Shown in pieces: positions 1-5,373 of a stretch of 8,947 bases of DNA. Origin of the DNA: Mariprofundaceae bacterium. GTDB lineage: Bacteria; Pseudomonadota; Zetaproteobacteria; Mariprofundales; Mariprofundaceae. Position numbers and translations under genes: made by a program. Location: assembly GCA_027018975.1 (NCBI GenBank), contig JALUXN010000253.1, positions 1-8,947 on the forward strand, in the 5' to 3' direction. The notes under the pieces are model-generated. The model did no database searches and was not told the origin of the DNA. It saw only the letters and a program-made list of their open reading frames with translations. Within the stretch, counting starts at the first letter, position 1; each line of letters begins with the position of its first letter.

Positions 1-1307
1 TGCGTGCCACTGAGCTGCCCCTTGGCGCGCGGCAGGCTGGCCGAATGGATCTCGGCATCCAATCCCTGCGCATCGAGGCGCACATCTGCCGCCGTATGCA
101 GCAGGCGATCCGCCGTCAAACCCAGCGCAATATCGGCCTGCTGCACCTTGGCTTTCAGATGATATTGCGCCTGATCCCATGCCGATGCAGCCGGCCAGCC
201 ATGCAGCGGATCAGGCCAGGCAAGCGACAGATCGGCATGGGCGTCGCTGGCCACGCCACCCTGCATGCTCGCCAGCCACTGCCGCCACGCATCATTGCCA
301 AGCGGCCGCAACCACGACCAGACCAGCGGCATGGATAGCTGCGGCGCGGAAGCCTGCAGCTGCAGCCGGCCATCGTGCCAGTCACCCTGTACTGTTGCGC
401 TATTCTCGCCCAGATGCCACTGCAACTGCTGCAGGTCGAGGCGCGTCAACGCCTGCAGCTGATCGTCCATCTGCAGCGTCATGCGCCCTTGCAACTGTTG
501 CCAGCGGAAGGGAAAGGCGCTTTTCGGCATGACCGTAAACGGCTGTTTCGACTGAGCATGCAGATCGATCTGCCATGCGGCGTGGCTGCTGCGCTGCAGA
601 TTGAGCTCAACAGTGGCTGTGCCATCGAACTGCTGCTGGATGGCATCGGGCAGCCAACGGGTATGGCGGCAGTTCAAGTGCGCCTGCGCCGGCAGACCAT
701 CGTGATCCAGCTGCGCGGTGAGTGTCAGTGCGGGGGAGTGGAGCGTGATGACGGGGCGGTGTGCGCGCTCTCCTGCGTGGTAGTCGAAATCGATGCCCGG
801 CAACTCGCCATGCCAGTCGTGATAGTGCCAGCGCAGATCCACGGCGCTGAGCGTAAGCTCCGGCAGCGGCACAGCGCTGGTAGCCGGTGGTTGCGCCAAG
901 CGCACCGTCAACACCCCCCGCTGGAGCTGGAGACGATCGGGCGTAAAGTCGCCACGGAACAGCCGCGTCATCGGAATATCGATACTCACACTGCCGCCCC
1001 GATAGGCGAGACCGAGATCGTCGCGGGAAAATTCGAGCTGCTCCACATGCAGATGAAATGCACCCGCCCAGTACCAGGAGATCTCGCCCATCTGCAGATG
1101 ATCCAGCGCCAGCTGCTGCTGCAGATAGGCGGCGATGCCGCTGCGCATAGTATTGATCCCCGGTGCGAACCAGTAGATCGCACCAACACCGAGTGTCAGC
1201 AGGAACAGAAGCAGAAGCAGCACGCGCCGGCAGGAGGCCAGCGCGCGTTTGATTCGGTGAGCATGCCGCTGGTCGCGGCTATCTTCCGGTGTAGCCTGCT
1301 TGTTCAG
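1..1307 (-). CDS. AsmA/YhdP-like envelope protein, 3' part missing (runs off the left edge)
   Basis: Reading the minus strand from 1307 gives 435 codons without a stop up to the window edge. The protein begins with a basic N-terminus (RIKRAL, then CRR). One hydrophobic helix follows at residues 29-47 (VLLLLLFLLTLGVGAIYWF). After it comes a long beta-rich, Gln- and Leu-rich periplasmic region. The stretch just after the helix (LQMGEISWYWAGAFHLHVEQ, then a basic patch and LQLQRGVLTVR) has the layout of the AsmA-like/DUF3971 proteins YhdP and TamB. That family spans the periplasm and is implicated in phospholipid delivery to the outer membrane. Start choice: no ATG, GTG or TTG is in frame before the helix. 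The codon at 1307 is CTG, placed six bases after AGGAG (1318-1314). The next possible start, GTG at 1223, would remove the basic N-terminus. It lies 16 bp after mlaC, so it is probably in the mla operon. The AsmA-like assignment is by architecture and fairly sure; the exact subfamily is not. Confidence 0.72.
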   Translation of the reverse strand, partial: MNKQATPEDSRDQRHAHRIKRALASCRRVLLLLLFLLTLGVGAIYWFAPGINTMRSGIAAYLQQQLALDHLQMGEISWYWAGAFHLHVEQLEFSRDDLGLAYRGGSVSIDIPMTRLFRGDFTPDRLQLQRGVLTVRLAQPPATSAVPLPELTLSAVDLRWHYHDWHGELPGIDFDYHAGERAHRPVITLHSPALTLTAQLDHDGLPAQAHLNCRHTRWLPDAIQQQFDGTATVELNLQRSSHAAWQIDLHAQSKQPFTVMPKSAFPFRWQQLQGRMTLQMDDQLQALTRLDLQQLQWHLGENSATVQGDWHDGRLQLQASAPQLSMPLVWSWLRPLGNDAWRQWLASMQGGVASDAHADLSLAWPDPLHGWPAASAWDQAQYHLKAKVQQADIALGLTADRLLHTAADVRLDAQGLDAEIHSASLPRAKGQLSGT

Positions 1308-1323
1308 CCTCTACTCCTATGGA

Positions 1324-1935
1324 TTAGTCGTGGGCTTTCAGCTTGGCGATCTTCTGCTCCAGCGTCTGCACCAACTGCTGGTAACCGCCGTGCGCGAGTG
1401 TCGATTTAAAATCCTGATAGAAGGTGCGCACCATGCTGGTGCCTTCGATACGGATGTCATAGACCTGCCAGCCGGTTTTGGTCTGATGCAAGCGATACTC
1501 CACCGGCGTTTCGCGTTGGCCATCGATCACTTTCGACTTCACCCGCGCCCGCTTCTTCTTAATCTGCGCATCGGCGAAAACCACCTTCTGACCATGATAC
1601 TGACTCAGGCGATTACCGTAAGAGCGCTCCAGCAGCTGGCGGAAGAGTTCGGTGAAATGGGCACGCTCGGTTTCGTCGATCTGTTTCCACGGCTTACCGA
1701 GGCTGCGCCTGGCCATGGCGCGATAATCAAACTTGCCATGAATCACCTTGCGAATCGCTTCGCGATCCTGCTCGGTCAACTTACTCTGATCCGCGCGCGC
1801 CTCCAGCACATGGATCATCTCCCGCACCGTATGTTCAATCACCTGACGCGGCCCATCCGTCGTCGCCCATGCCGGTGTCACCATCCAGAGCATCGCCAAT
1901 GCGAGCAGTATGCGTTGCATCATGTTCATCATCAC
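1324..1935 (-). CDS. mlaC: MlaC, periplasmic phospholipid-binding shuttle
   Basis: MlaC carries phospholipid through the periplasm between the inner-membrane MlaFED complex and the outer-membrane side of the Mla pathway. The protein is about 200 residues, the usual family size. It has a clear signal peptide (QRILLALAMLWMVTPAWA, cleavage expected after AWA). The mature part has family features: a FDYRAMARRSLGKPWKQ segment, a FTELFRQLLERSYGNRLSQY helix and a C-terminal GWQVYDIRIEG...SMVRTFYQDF strand-helix region. The start is ambiguous because GTG 1935, ATG 1932, ATG 1929, ATG 1923 and ATG 1920 are all in frame. The AGGAG at 1939-1935 is best spaced (5 nt) for ATG 1929, while GTG 1935 overlaps the mlaD stop as GTGA. 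All options keep the signal peptide. The gene overlaps or abuts mlaD, so translational coupling is likely. Confidence 0.93.
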   Translation of the reverse strand: MMMNMMQRILLALAMLWMVTPAWATTDGPRQVIEHTVREMIHVLEARADQSKLTEQDREAIRKVIHGKFDYRAMARRSLGKPWKQIDETERAHFTELFRQLLERSYGNRLSQYHGQKVVFADAQIKKKRARVKSKVIDGQRETPVEYRLHQTKTGWQVYDIRIEGTSMVRTFYQDFKSTLAHGGYQQLVQTLEQKIAKLKAHD

Positions 1936-2381
1936 TCCTTCCCGTTGAAAATATATTTACTAATCAAATCTTCGATATTGATTGCCGATTCGGTCTCCTC
2001 GATCTCATCACCCGGCTCCAGATAGCTCTCCTCTGTCCCCTGCGTGATGCGGATATAACGGTCGCCGATGATCCCCTTGGTGCGCACCGAGGCGAAGGCG
2101 TCTTCGGCGATCTTCACGCCGTTGTTGATGCGCAGCGCCATCGAGGCGTGATCGCTGTTGACCAGCTTCACCCCATCGACGCGACCGATAATCACCCCGG
2201 CCATCATGATATCGCTACCCTTACGCACACCGCCGACATCATCGAAGTCGGCGGTCAGCACATAGCCGGATGCCCCCAGTCCGCCCACCTGCCCCACCTT
2301 CACCGCCAGCCAGCTGATCGCCAGCAGTCCGATCACCACAAACAGCCCGACCGTGATCTCGATGCGTTTATAATTCTGCAT
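1932..2381 (-). CDS. mlaD: MlaD, inner-membrane-anchored MCE-domain protein
   Basis: MlaD forms the periplasmic ring of the MlaFED transporter, through which lipid passes to or from MlaC. The protein is 149 residues: a short cytoplasmic start, one transmembrane helix at about residues 10-27 (TVGLFVVIGLLAISWLAV) and one MCE domain at about 38-116. The typical MCE pattern is visible as VRKGSDIMMAGVIIGRVDG, followed later by TKGIIGDRYIRI. It is shorter than E. coli MlaD (about 183), mainly in the C-terminal tail after the MCE domain. The ATG at 2381 is preceded by AGGAG (2395-2391) at 9 nt. The gene lies 27 bp after mlaE and its stop overlaps the GTG/ATG cluster of mlaC. Confidence 0.94.
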   Translation of the reverse strand: MQNYKRIEITVGLFVVIGLLAISWLAVKVGQVGGLGASGYVLTADFDDVGGVRKGSDIMMAGVIIGRVDGVKLVNSDHASMALRINNGVKIAEDAFASVRTKGIIGDRYIRITQGTEESYLEPGDEIEETESAINIEDLISKYIFNGKE

Positions 2382-2408
2382 ATATTCTCTCTCCTAACCC
2401 TTATCTCA

Positions 2409-3176
2409 TTACAGGAAGAATGATGTCAGCACATAATCGATAATCAGCACACTGACCGAAGCGATCACCACCGCCTGCGTGGTCGCCTTGGCGACTCCCT
2501 CTGTCGTCGGCTCCGCGCGATACCCCATGTAAGTGCAGATCACACCGATCAAAAAGCCGAACACCACCGTCTTCACCCAGCCGCCATACATGTCGTGCAT
2601 GCCGATTTTGGCGATCAGCTCCGCCATGTAGGCGCCGGGGTTCACCCCCAGTAGATCCACGCCGACCAGATATCCGGCACCGATACCCACCACATCAAAG
2701 AGCGAGACCAGCAGCGGCAGCGCCAGCGTCACCGCGACAATGCGTGGCAAGATGATCCGCTGTTTGGGGTTGACCGCCATCATCTCCAGCGCATCGGTCT
2801 GCTCAGTCACCCGCATGATGCCGATCTCCGCCGTAATACTGGAGCCAGCACGCCCGATCACCATAAACGCACCCAGTACCGGCCCCAGCTCGCGAATGAT
2901 CGACATGCCCACACCGGCACCGAGCAGCGACTCCGAGCCGAACTTAGCCAGCGTGTAATAACCCTGCAGCGCCAGCACCATACCGGTGAACGCACCGGTG
3001 ATAATAATAATCGCCAGCGAACCGACACCGAGCGCATAGAGCTGCAACACAAAATGTTTCCCCTGCCACGGCCGCCGGAACATGAGCGCCAACGCCTGCA
3101 GCGCCAGCATCGTCGCATCGCCGAACTGCTCGATGCCGCGCAGTGTCATCCGCCCGAGGCGTCCGAAAACCATCAT
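2409..3176 (-). CDS. mlaE: MlaE, permease subunit of the phospholipid ABC transporter
   Basis: MlaE is the integral-membrane permease that pairs with the ATPase MlaF and contacts MlaD. The protein is 255 residues, close to E. coli MlaE (260). It has hydrophobic segments at about 48-72, 87-110, 146-173, 202-217 and 234-254. The family's most conserved cytoplasmic coupling region is intact at about residues 94-137: RELGPVLGAFMVIGRAGSS, then AEIGIMRVTEQTDALEMMAV. The MGYRAEPTTEGVAKATTQAV segment before the last helix is also typical. The ATG at 3176 overlaps the mlaF stop as ATGA, showing tight coupling. A second ATG follows directly at 3173, so the start is certain to within one codon. Confidence 0.96.
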   Translation of the reverse strand: MMVFGRLGRMTLRGIEQFGDATMLALQALALMFRRPWQGKHFVLQLYALGVGSLAIIIITGAFTGMVLALQGYYTLAKFGSESLLGAGVGMSIIRELGPVLGAFMVIGRAGSSITAEIGIMRVTEQTDALEMMAVNPKQRIILPRIVAVTLALPLLVSLFDVVGIGAGYLVGVDLLGVNPGAYMAELIAKIGMHDMYGGWVKTVVFGFLIGVICTYMGYRAEPTTEGVAKATTQAVVIASVSVLIIDYVLTSFFL

Positions 3177-3982
3177 GACTTCATCCTCACGGTACCCGGC
3201 TTATGGGTGAGATCATCGATGTAAGATGTGGTGCTGCGCGAAAAGGGGATCGGCCCGTCCGGCCGCCCTTCAAGGAACTGCTGCACCCGCTCGTCATCGC
3301 TATCGCGGATCGATTGTGGTGGTCCTTCGGCAATAATCCGCCCCTGCCAGAGCAGGATCACATGGTCGGCAATCGACAGCCCCGCACCGACATCATGGGT
3401 CACGACAATCGAGGTCATGCGGTTTTTGCGGGAGGTATCGGCAATCAGCGTGGTAATCACACCGGCAGAGATCGGGTCGAGCCCGGAGGTCGGCTCATCG
3501 AAAAAGACGATACGCGGATCCATGGCGATGGCGCGGGCAAAAGCGACTCGCTTGGCCATACCGCCGGAGAGTTCGGAGGGCATCAGATGCTCGAAACCGC
3601 GCAATCCCACCTGCTCCAGCTTCATCATCACCATGGTGCGGATCACGCTTTCATCGAGGTCAGTATGTTCATGCAACGGAAAGGCGACATTATCATAGAC
3701 ATTCAGTGAATTGAGCAGCGCCGAATATTGAAACAGCATCCCCATCTGTTCGCGCAGCTGATAGAGGCGCCGGTCGGAGATGGCGCAGAGATCCTCGTCG
3801 CCATACCAGATATGGCCGCTCGTCGGCTTCTCCAGCCCGGCCAGCAGCCGCAACAGCGTCGTCTTGCCTGAGCCGGAGCCACCCATAATGGCGGTAATCG
3901 CCCCCTCCCGAATATGAATATCGGTCGGCGAGAGCGCCATCACATCCCCGAACTGTTTGCTCAACTGTTCCCCACGAATCAT
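3173..3982 (-). CDS. mlaF: MlaF, ATPase of the phospholipid ABC transporter
   Basis: MlaF is the cytoplasmic nucleotide-binding subunit that powers lipid movement through MlaE/MlaD. At 269 residues it has the same length as E. coli MlaF. All ABC motifs are present: Walker A GGSGSGKTT (34-42), Q-loop Gln85 (LFQYSALL), signature LSGGM (138-142), Walker B VFFDEP (159-164), D-loop SGLDP (166-170) and H-loop His196 (VVTHD). The LSGGMAKR form of the signature and the QYSALL segment are typical of the Mla/Ttg2 branch rather than generic importers. The tail after about 240 matches the MlaF C-terminal extension in length. The start is ATG 3982, which has no clear Shine-Dalgarno and sits at the head of the operon. 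No mlaB (STAS-domain partner) gene is visible in this operon segment. Confidence 0.96.
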   Translation of the reverse strand: MIRGEQLSKQFGDVMALSPTDIHIREGAITAIMGGSGSGKTTLLRLLAGLEKPTSGHIWYGDEDLCAISDRRLYQLREQMGMLFQYSALLNSLNVYDNVAFPLHEHTDLDESVIRTMVMMKLEQVGLRGFEHLMPSELSGGMAKRVAFARAIAMDPRIVFFDEPTSGLDPISAGVITTLIADTSRKNRMTSIVVTHDVGAGLSIADHVILLWQGRIIAEGPPQSIRDSDDERVQQFLEGRPDGPIPFSRSTTSYIDDLTHKPGTVRMKS

Positions 3983-4060
3983 GGCCGCAGCTTAGCAACA
4001 GCACCTGCACTTTGCACGATGGTTTGCAAATGTCGCGAAAAAATCGCTAGTGTAAGCAGC
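3983..4060. promoter_or_regulatory. Divergent control region between mlaF and msrB
   Basis: These 78 bp separate the mlaF and msrB start codons, so both upstream regions must lie here or extend into the genes. No strong consensus promoter is visible. Toward msrB, TTGCAA (4024-4029) and TAGTGT (4048-4053) are 18 bp apart, but the -10 match is poor. Toward mlaF, an extended -10-like TGCTAAGCT lies at 3997-3989. The word TTTGCA occurs twice on the plus strand (4011 and 4023, 12 bp apart), and the second copy is part of the palindrome TTTGCAAA (4023-4030). Neither start codon has a good ribosome-binding site. The individual sites are inferences. Confidence 0.4.
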
Positions 4061-4450
4061 ATGGAACGAATCAAACGTAGCGACGCCGAGTGGCGAAAAC
4101 GTCTGACAGCAGCGCAATTTGCGGTGCTGCGCCGCGCCGCCACCGAACGCCCGTTCAGCAGTGCGCTGCTCAATGAACATCGCGCCGGCATCTACCGTTG
4201 TGCCGGCTGCGCGCTGCCGCTCTTTGAATCGCGCCATAAGTTCGACAGCGGCACCGGCTGGCCGAGCTTTTTTGCCGCCATCAATGGCCATGTGGAGACC
4301 AAGCTCGATTTCAAGCTGATCCTGCCGCGCACCGAATACCACTGCGCCCGCTGCGGCGGCCATCAGGGGCACCGCTTCGACGATGGCCCGGAGCCCACCG
4401 GCCAGCGCTGGTGCAACAACGGCGTCGCCCTCACCTTCGACCCCGCTTGA
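4061..4450 (+). CDS. msrB: Peptide-methionine (R)-S-oxide reductase MsrB
   Basis: MsrB reduces the R form of methionine sulfoxide in oxidised proteins. The ATG at 4061 gives 129 residues, about the length of single-domain MsrB. The upstream in-frame extension would run back through the mlaF gene and is rejected. Two CxxC pairs for structural zinc are present (Cys47/Cys50 and Cys95/Cys98). The fold motif DSGTGWPSF (62-70) and HQGHRFDDGPEPTGQRWC are also present. The catalytic cysteine should be Cys118, in RWCNNGVAL. The resolving position, Cys in E. coli (SGCGWPSF), is Thr66 here, and there is no other free cysteine. Recycling therefore probably does not use the classic intramolecular disulfide. 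The gene is divergent from mlaF and appears to be a single-gene unit ending 110 bp before rpsT. Its ribosome-binding site is weak (AAGCAG). Confidence 0.95.
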   Translation: MERIKRSDAEWRKRLTAAQFAVLRRAATERPFSSALLNEHRAGIYRCAGCALPLFESRHKFDSGTGWPSFFAAINGHVETKLDFKLILPRTEYHCARCGGHQGHRFDDGPEPTGQRWCNNGVALTFDPA

Positions 4451-4480
4451 GAGATATAAATAATCACTCCGCTGTACTGT

Positions 4481-4508
4481 TTGACACGGTCAAATCAGAC
4501 GGTATGGT
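4481..4508 (+). promoter_or_regulatory. Sigma-70-type promoter for rpsT
   Basis: A perfect -35 TTGACA (4481-4486) is followed after 16 bp by TATGGT (4503-4508, 4 of 6 to TATAAT). The next bases are GC-rich (CGCGCC), as in the discriminators of stringently controlled ribosomal promoters. It lies in the msrB-rpsT gap, pointing at rpsT. Confidence 0.65.
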
Positions 4509-4511
4509 TTC

Positions 4512-4531
4512 GCGCCTTAAATGAAAGGCGC
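4512..4531 (+). promoter_or_regulatory. Hairpin in the rpsT 5' leader
   Basis: GCGCCTT (4512-4518) and AAGGCGC (4525-4531) form a perfect 7-bp stem with a 6-nt loop (AAATGA). It starts within a few bases of the expected transcript start and ends 15 nt before the AGGAG at 4547-4551. No U-tract follows, so it is not a rho-independent terminator. It may stabilise the 5' end or take part in S20 translational control; that role is inferred. Confidence 0.5.
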
Positions 4532-4560
4532 AGCCTCGGTGCTGCTAGGAGTTTATCAAC

Positions 4561-4824
4561 ATGGCAAACCACGCATCCGCACTCAAACGTGCGCGTCAGG
4601 ATGAAAAGAAACGGTTGCAGAACCGCACACAGAAATCGGCCATGCGCACAGAGATCAAGAAGCTGCTCGCTGCTGTCGATGCCGGCGATAAAGAGGCGGC
4701 AACTGCTGCCCTGCGTTCCGCCACATCGCTGATCGACCGCGCTGGTCGCAAACACCTCATCCACAAGCGCCAGGCTGCACGCCGTGTTTCACGTTTGAAT
4801 GCCAAAGTAAAAGCGATCGCCTGA
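4561..4824 (+). CDS. rpsT: Small-subunit ribosomal protein S20
   Basis: S20 binds 16S rRNA early in 30S subunit assembly. The 87-residue, Lys/Arg/Ala-rich, all-helical sequence is full length for the family. It starts with the hallmark MANHASALKRARQDEKKRL, has NRTQKSAMRTEIKKL in the middle, and ends with GRKHLIHKRQAARRVSRLNA. ATG 4561 is preceded by AGGAG (4547-4551) at 9 nt, unlike E. coli rpsT, which uses UUG. It is a single-gene unit with its own promoter, leader hairpin and terminator. Confidence 0.98.
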   Translation: MANHASALKRARQDEKKRLQNRTQKSAMRTEIKKLLAAVDAGDKEAATAALRSATSLIDRAGRKHLIHKRQAARRVSRLNAKVKAIA

Positions 4825-4908
4825 CCTAAAACTTACCCATTCAACTCAAGCATGCGCCACAGTTTTTTCGCGTAAAACGGGCGCAGCTCGAGCCCACACA
4901 ACTACAAC

Positions 4909-4943
4909 CAGCCCCTTCATCTCTATGACAGGGGCTGTTTTTT
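4909..4943 (+). terminator. Rho-independent terminator of rpsT
   Basis: CAGCCCCT (4909-4916) pairs with AGGGGCTG (4930-4937) in an 8-bp GC-rich stem with a 13-nt loop. TTTTTT follows directly (4938-4943), then C and more T. It lies 85 bp after the rpsT stop and points the same way. Confidence 0.88.
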
Positions 4944-5140
4944 CTTTTTGCGACACTCCCTCCACTCTCTCCAAACACACCAATCATCCGCCGCCATTTG
5001 GGTGCAGTAGAAAAGCACACCCAAAAACAACACCCGAATAGCAATGCCCAGCGGAGCTGGACGACCGTGTACCATCAAAAAATACCAACAACTTTCGGGA
5101 TACCGGCACGCTTTGCTGAACAAAGCGGACGACCAACAAG
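4944..5140. other. Apparently non-coding spacer with two hairpin/GGACGACC units
   Basis: This stretch lies between the rpsT terminator and the tRNA-Leu terminator. I see no convincing gene. It holds two small inverted repeats, CCAGC/GCTGG (5048-5060, loop GGA) and CGCTTTG/CAAAGCG (5109-5127, loop CTGAA). Each is overlapped or directly followed by the same word GGACGACC (5059-5066 and 5127-5134), 68 bp apart. A 50-codon minus-strand reading frame (5075-4923) crosses the region but has no ribosome-binding site and ends inside the rpsT terminator loop. Confidence 0.5.
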
Positions 5141-5176
5141 AAAAAAAGCCTGTAAACACTAGGCTTACAGGCTTTT
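5141..5176 (-). terminator. Terminator of tRNA-Leu, possibly bidirectional
   Basis: AGCCTGTAA (5147-5155) and TTACAGGCT (5165-5173) form a perfect 9-bp stem with a 9-nt loop, extendable by three A-T pairs. Read on the minus strand, the stem is followed by seven T (5147-5141, counting the last stem base). It begins 21 bp downstream of the tRNA 3' end. On the plus strand TTT follows the stem too, so it could also stop rightward transcription. Confidence 0.85.
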
Positions 5177-5196
5177 GAACACTATGAAAAACCAGA

Positions 5197-5283
5197 TGGT
5201 GCCGAAGACTGGAGTCGAACCAGCACGAGCGTGAGCTCACCACCCCCTCAAGATGGCGTGTCTACCAATTCCACCACTTCGGC
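5197..5283 (-). tRNA. tRNA-Leu (anticodon GAG)
   Basis: The minus strand gives an 87-nt class II tRNA with encoded CCA (5199-5197). The acceptor arms GCCGAAG (5283-5277) and CTTCGGC (5207-5201) pair perfectly, with A as the discriminator base. The D-loop has AATTGGTAGAC. The anticodon stem is CCATC/GGTGG around loop TTGAGGG, placing anticodon GAG at 5249-5247, which reads CUC and CUU leucine codons. A long variable arm (GAGCTCACGCTC) and GGTTCGACTCC in the T-arm complete the leucine pattern. Confidence 0.96.
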
Positions 5284-5296
5284 ATAGGGAGGCGGC

Positions 5297-5324
5297 ATCT
5301 TAGGTGGCCGCCGGCGGGTGTCAA
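5297..5324 (-). promoter_or_regulatory. Promoter of tRNA-Leu
   Basis: On the minus strand, a perfect -35 TTGACA (5324-5319) and TAAGAT (5302-5297, 4 of 6) are separated by 16 bp. A GC-rich discriminator (GCCGCC) follows. Transcription would start near 5290, a few bases before the mature tRNA 5' end. The promoter sits in the 90-bp gap downstream of priA. Confidence 0.7.
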
Positions 5325-5373
5325 CAACCAATCACGGAACGCGCGCACTCGCACACTCTTGCTGTAACGGCTG

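Noticed and set aside
375..1409. Plus-strand 344-codon open frame opposite the AsmA-like gene
   Set aside because: It shows no recognisable family and a Gln/Arg/His-rich composition typical of an antisense shadow. It overlaps the 3' end of mlaC and the better-supported minus-strand gene.
3914..4060. In-frame upstream extension of msrB to an ATG at 3914
   Set aside because: It would run antisense through the start of mlaF and add 49 residues absent from MsrB proteins. ATG 4061 gives the family-sized protein.
4853..4885. Inverted repeat TGCGCC/GGCGCA after rpsT
   Set aside because: It has only 6 bp with a 21-nt loop and no U-tract. The real terminator is the stem at 4909-4937.
4923..5075. Minus-strand 50-codon frame with a hydrophobic stretch (RVLFLGVLFYC) and Lys-rich end
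   Set aside because: There is no Shine-Dalgarno before ATG 5075 and it lies after the tRNA terminator. Its stop falls in the loop of the rpsT terminator and no family is recognised. Conservation in relatives would be needed to revive it.
5197..5283. tRNA-Leu as a mobile-element attachment site
   Set aside because: No integrase, repeated tRNA 3' fragment or foreign gene is seen on either side; both neighbours are core genes.
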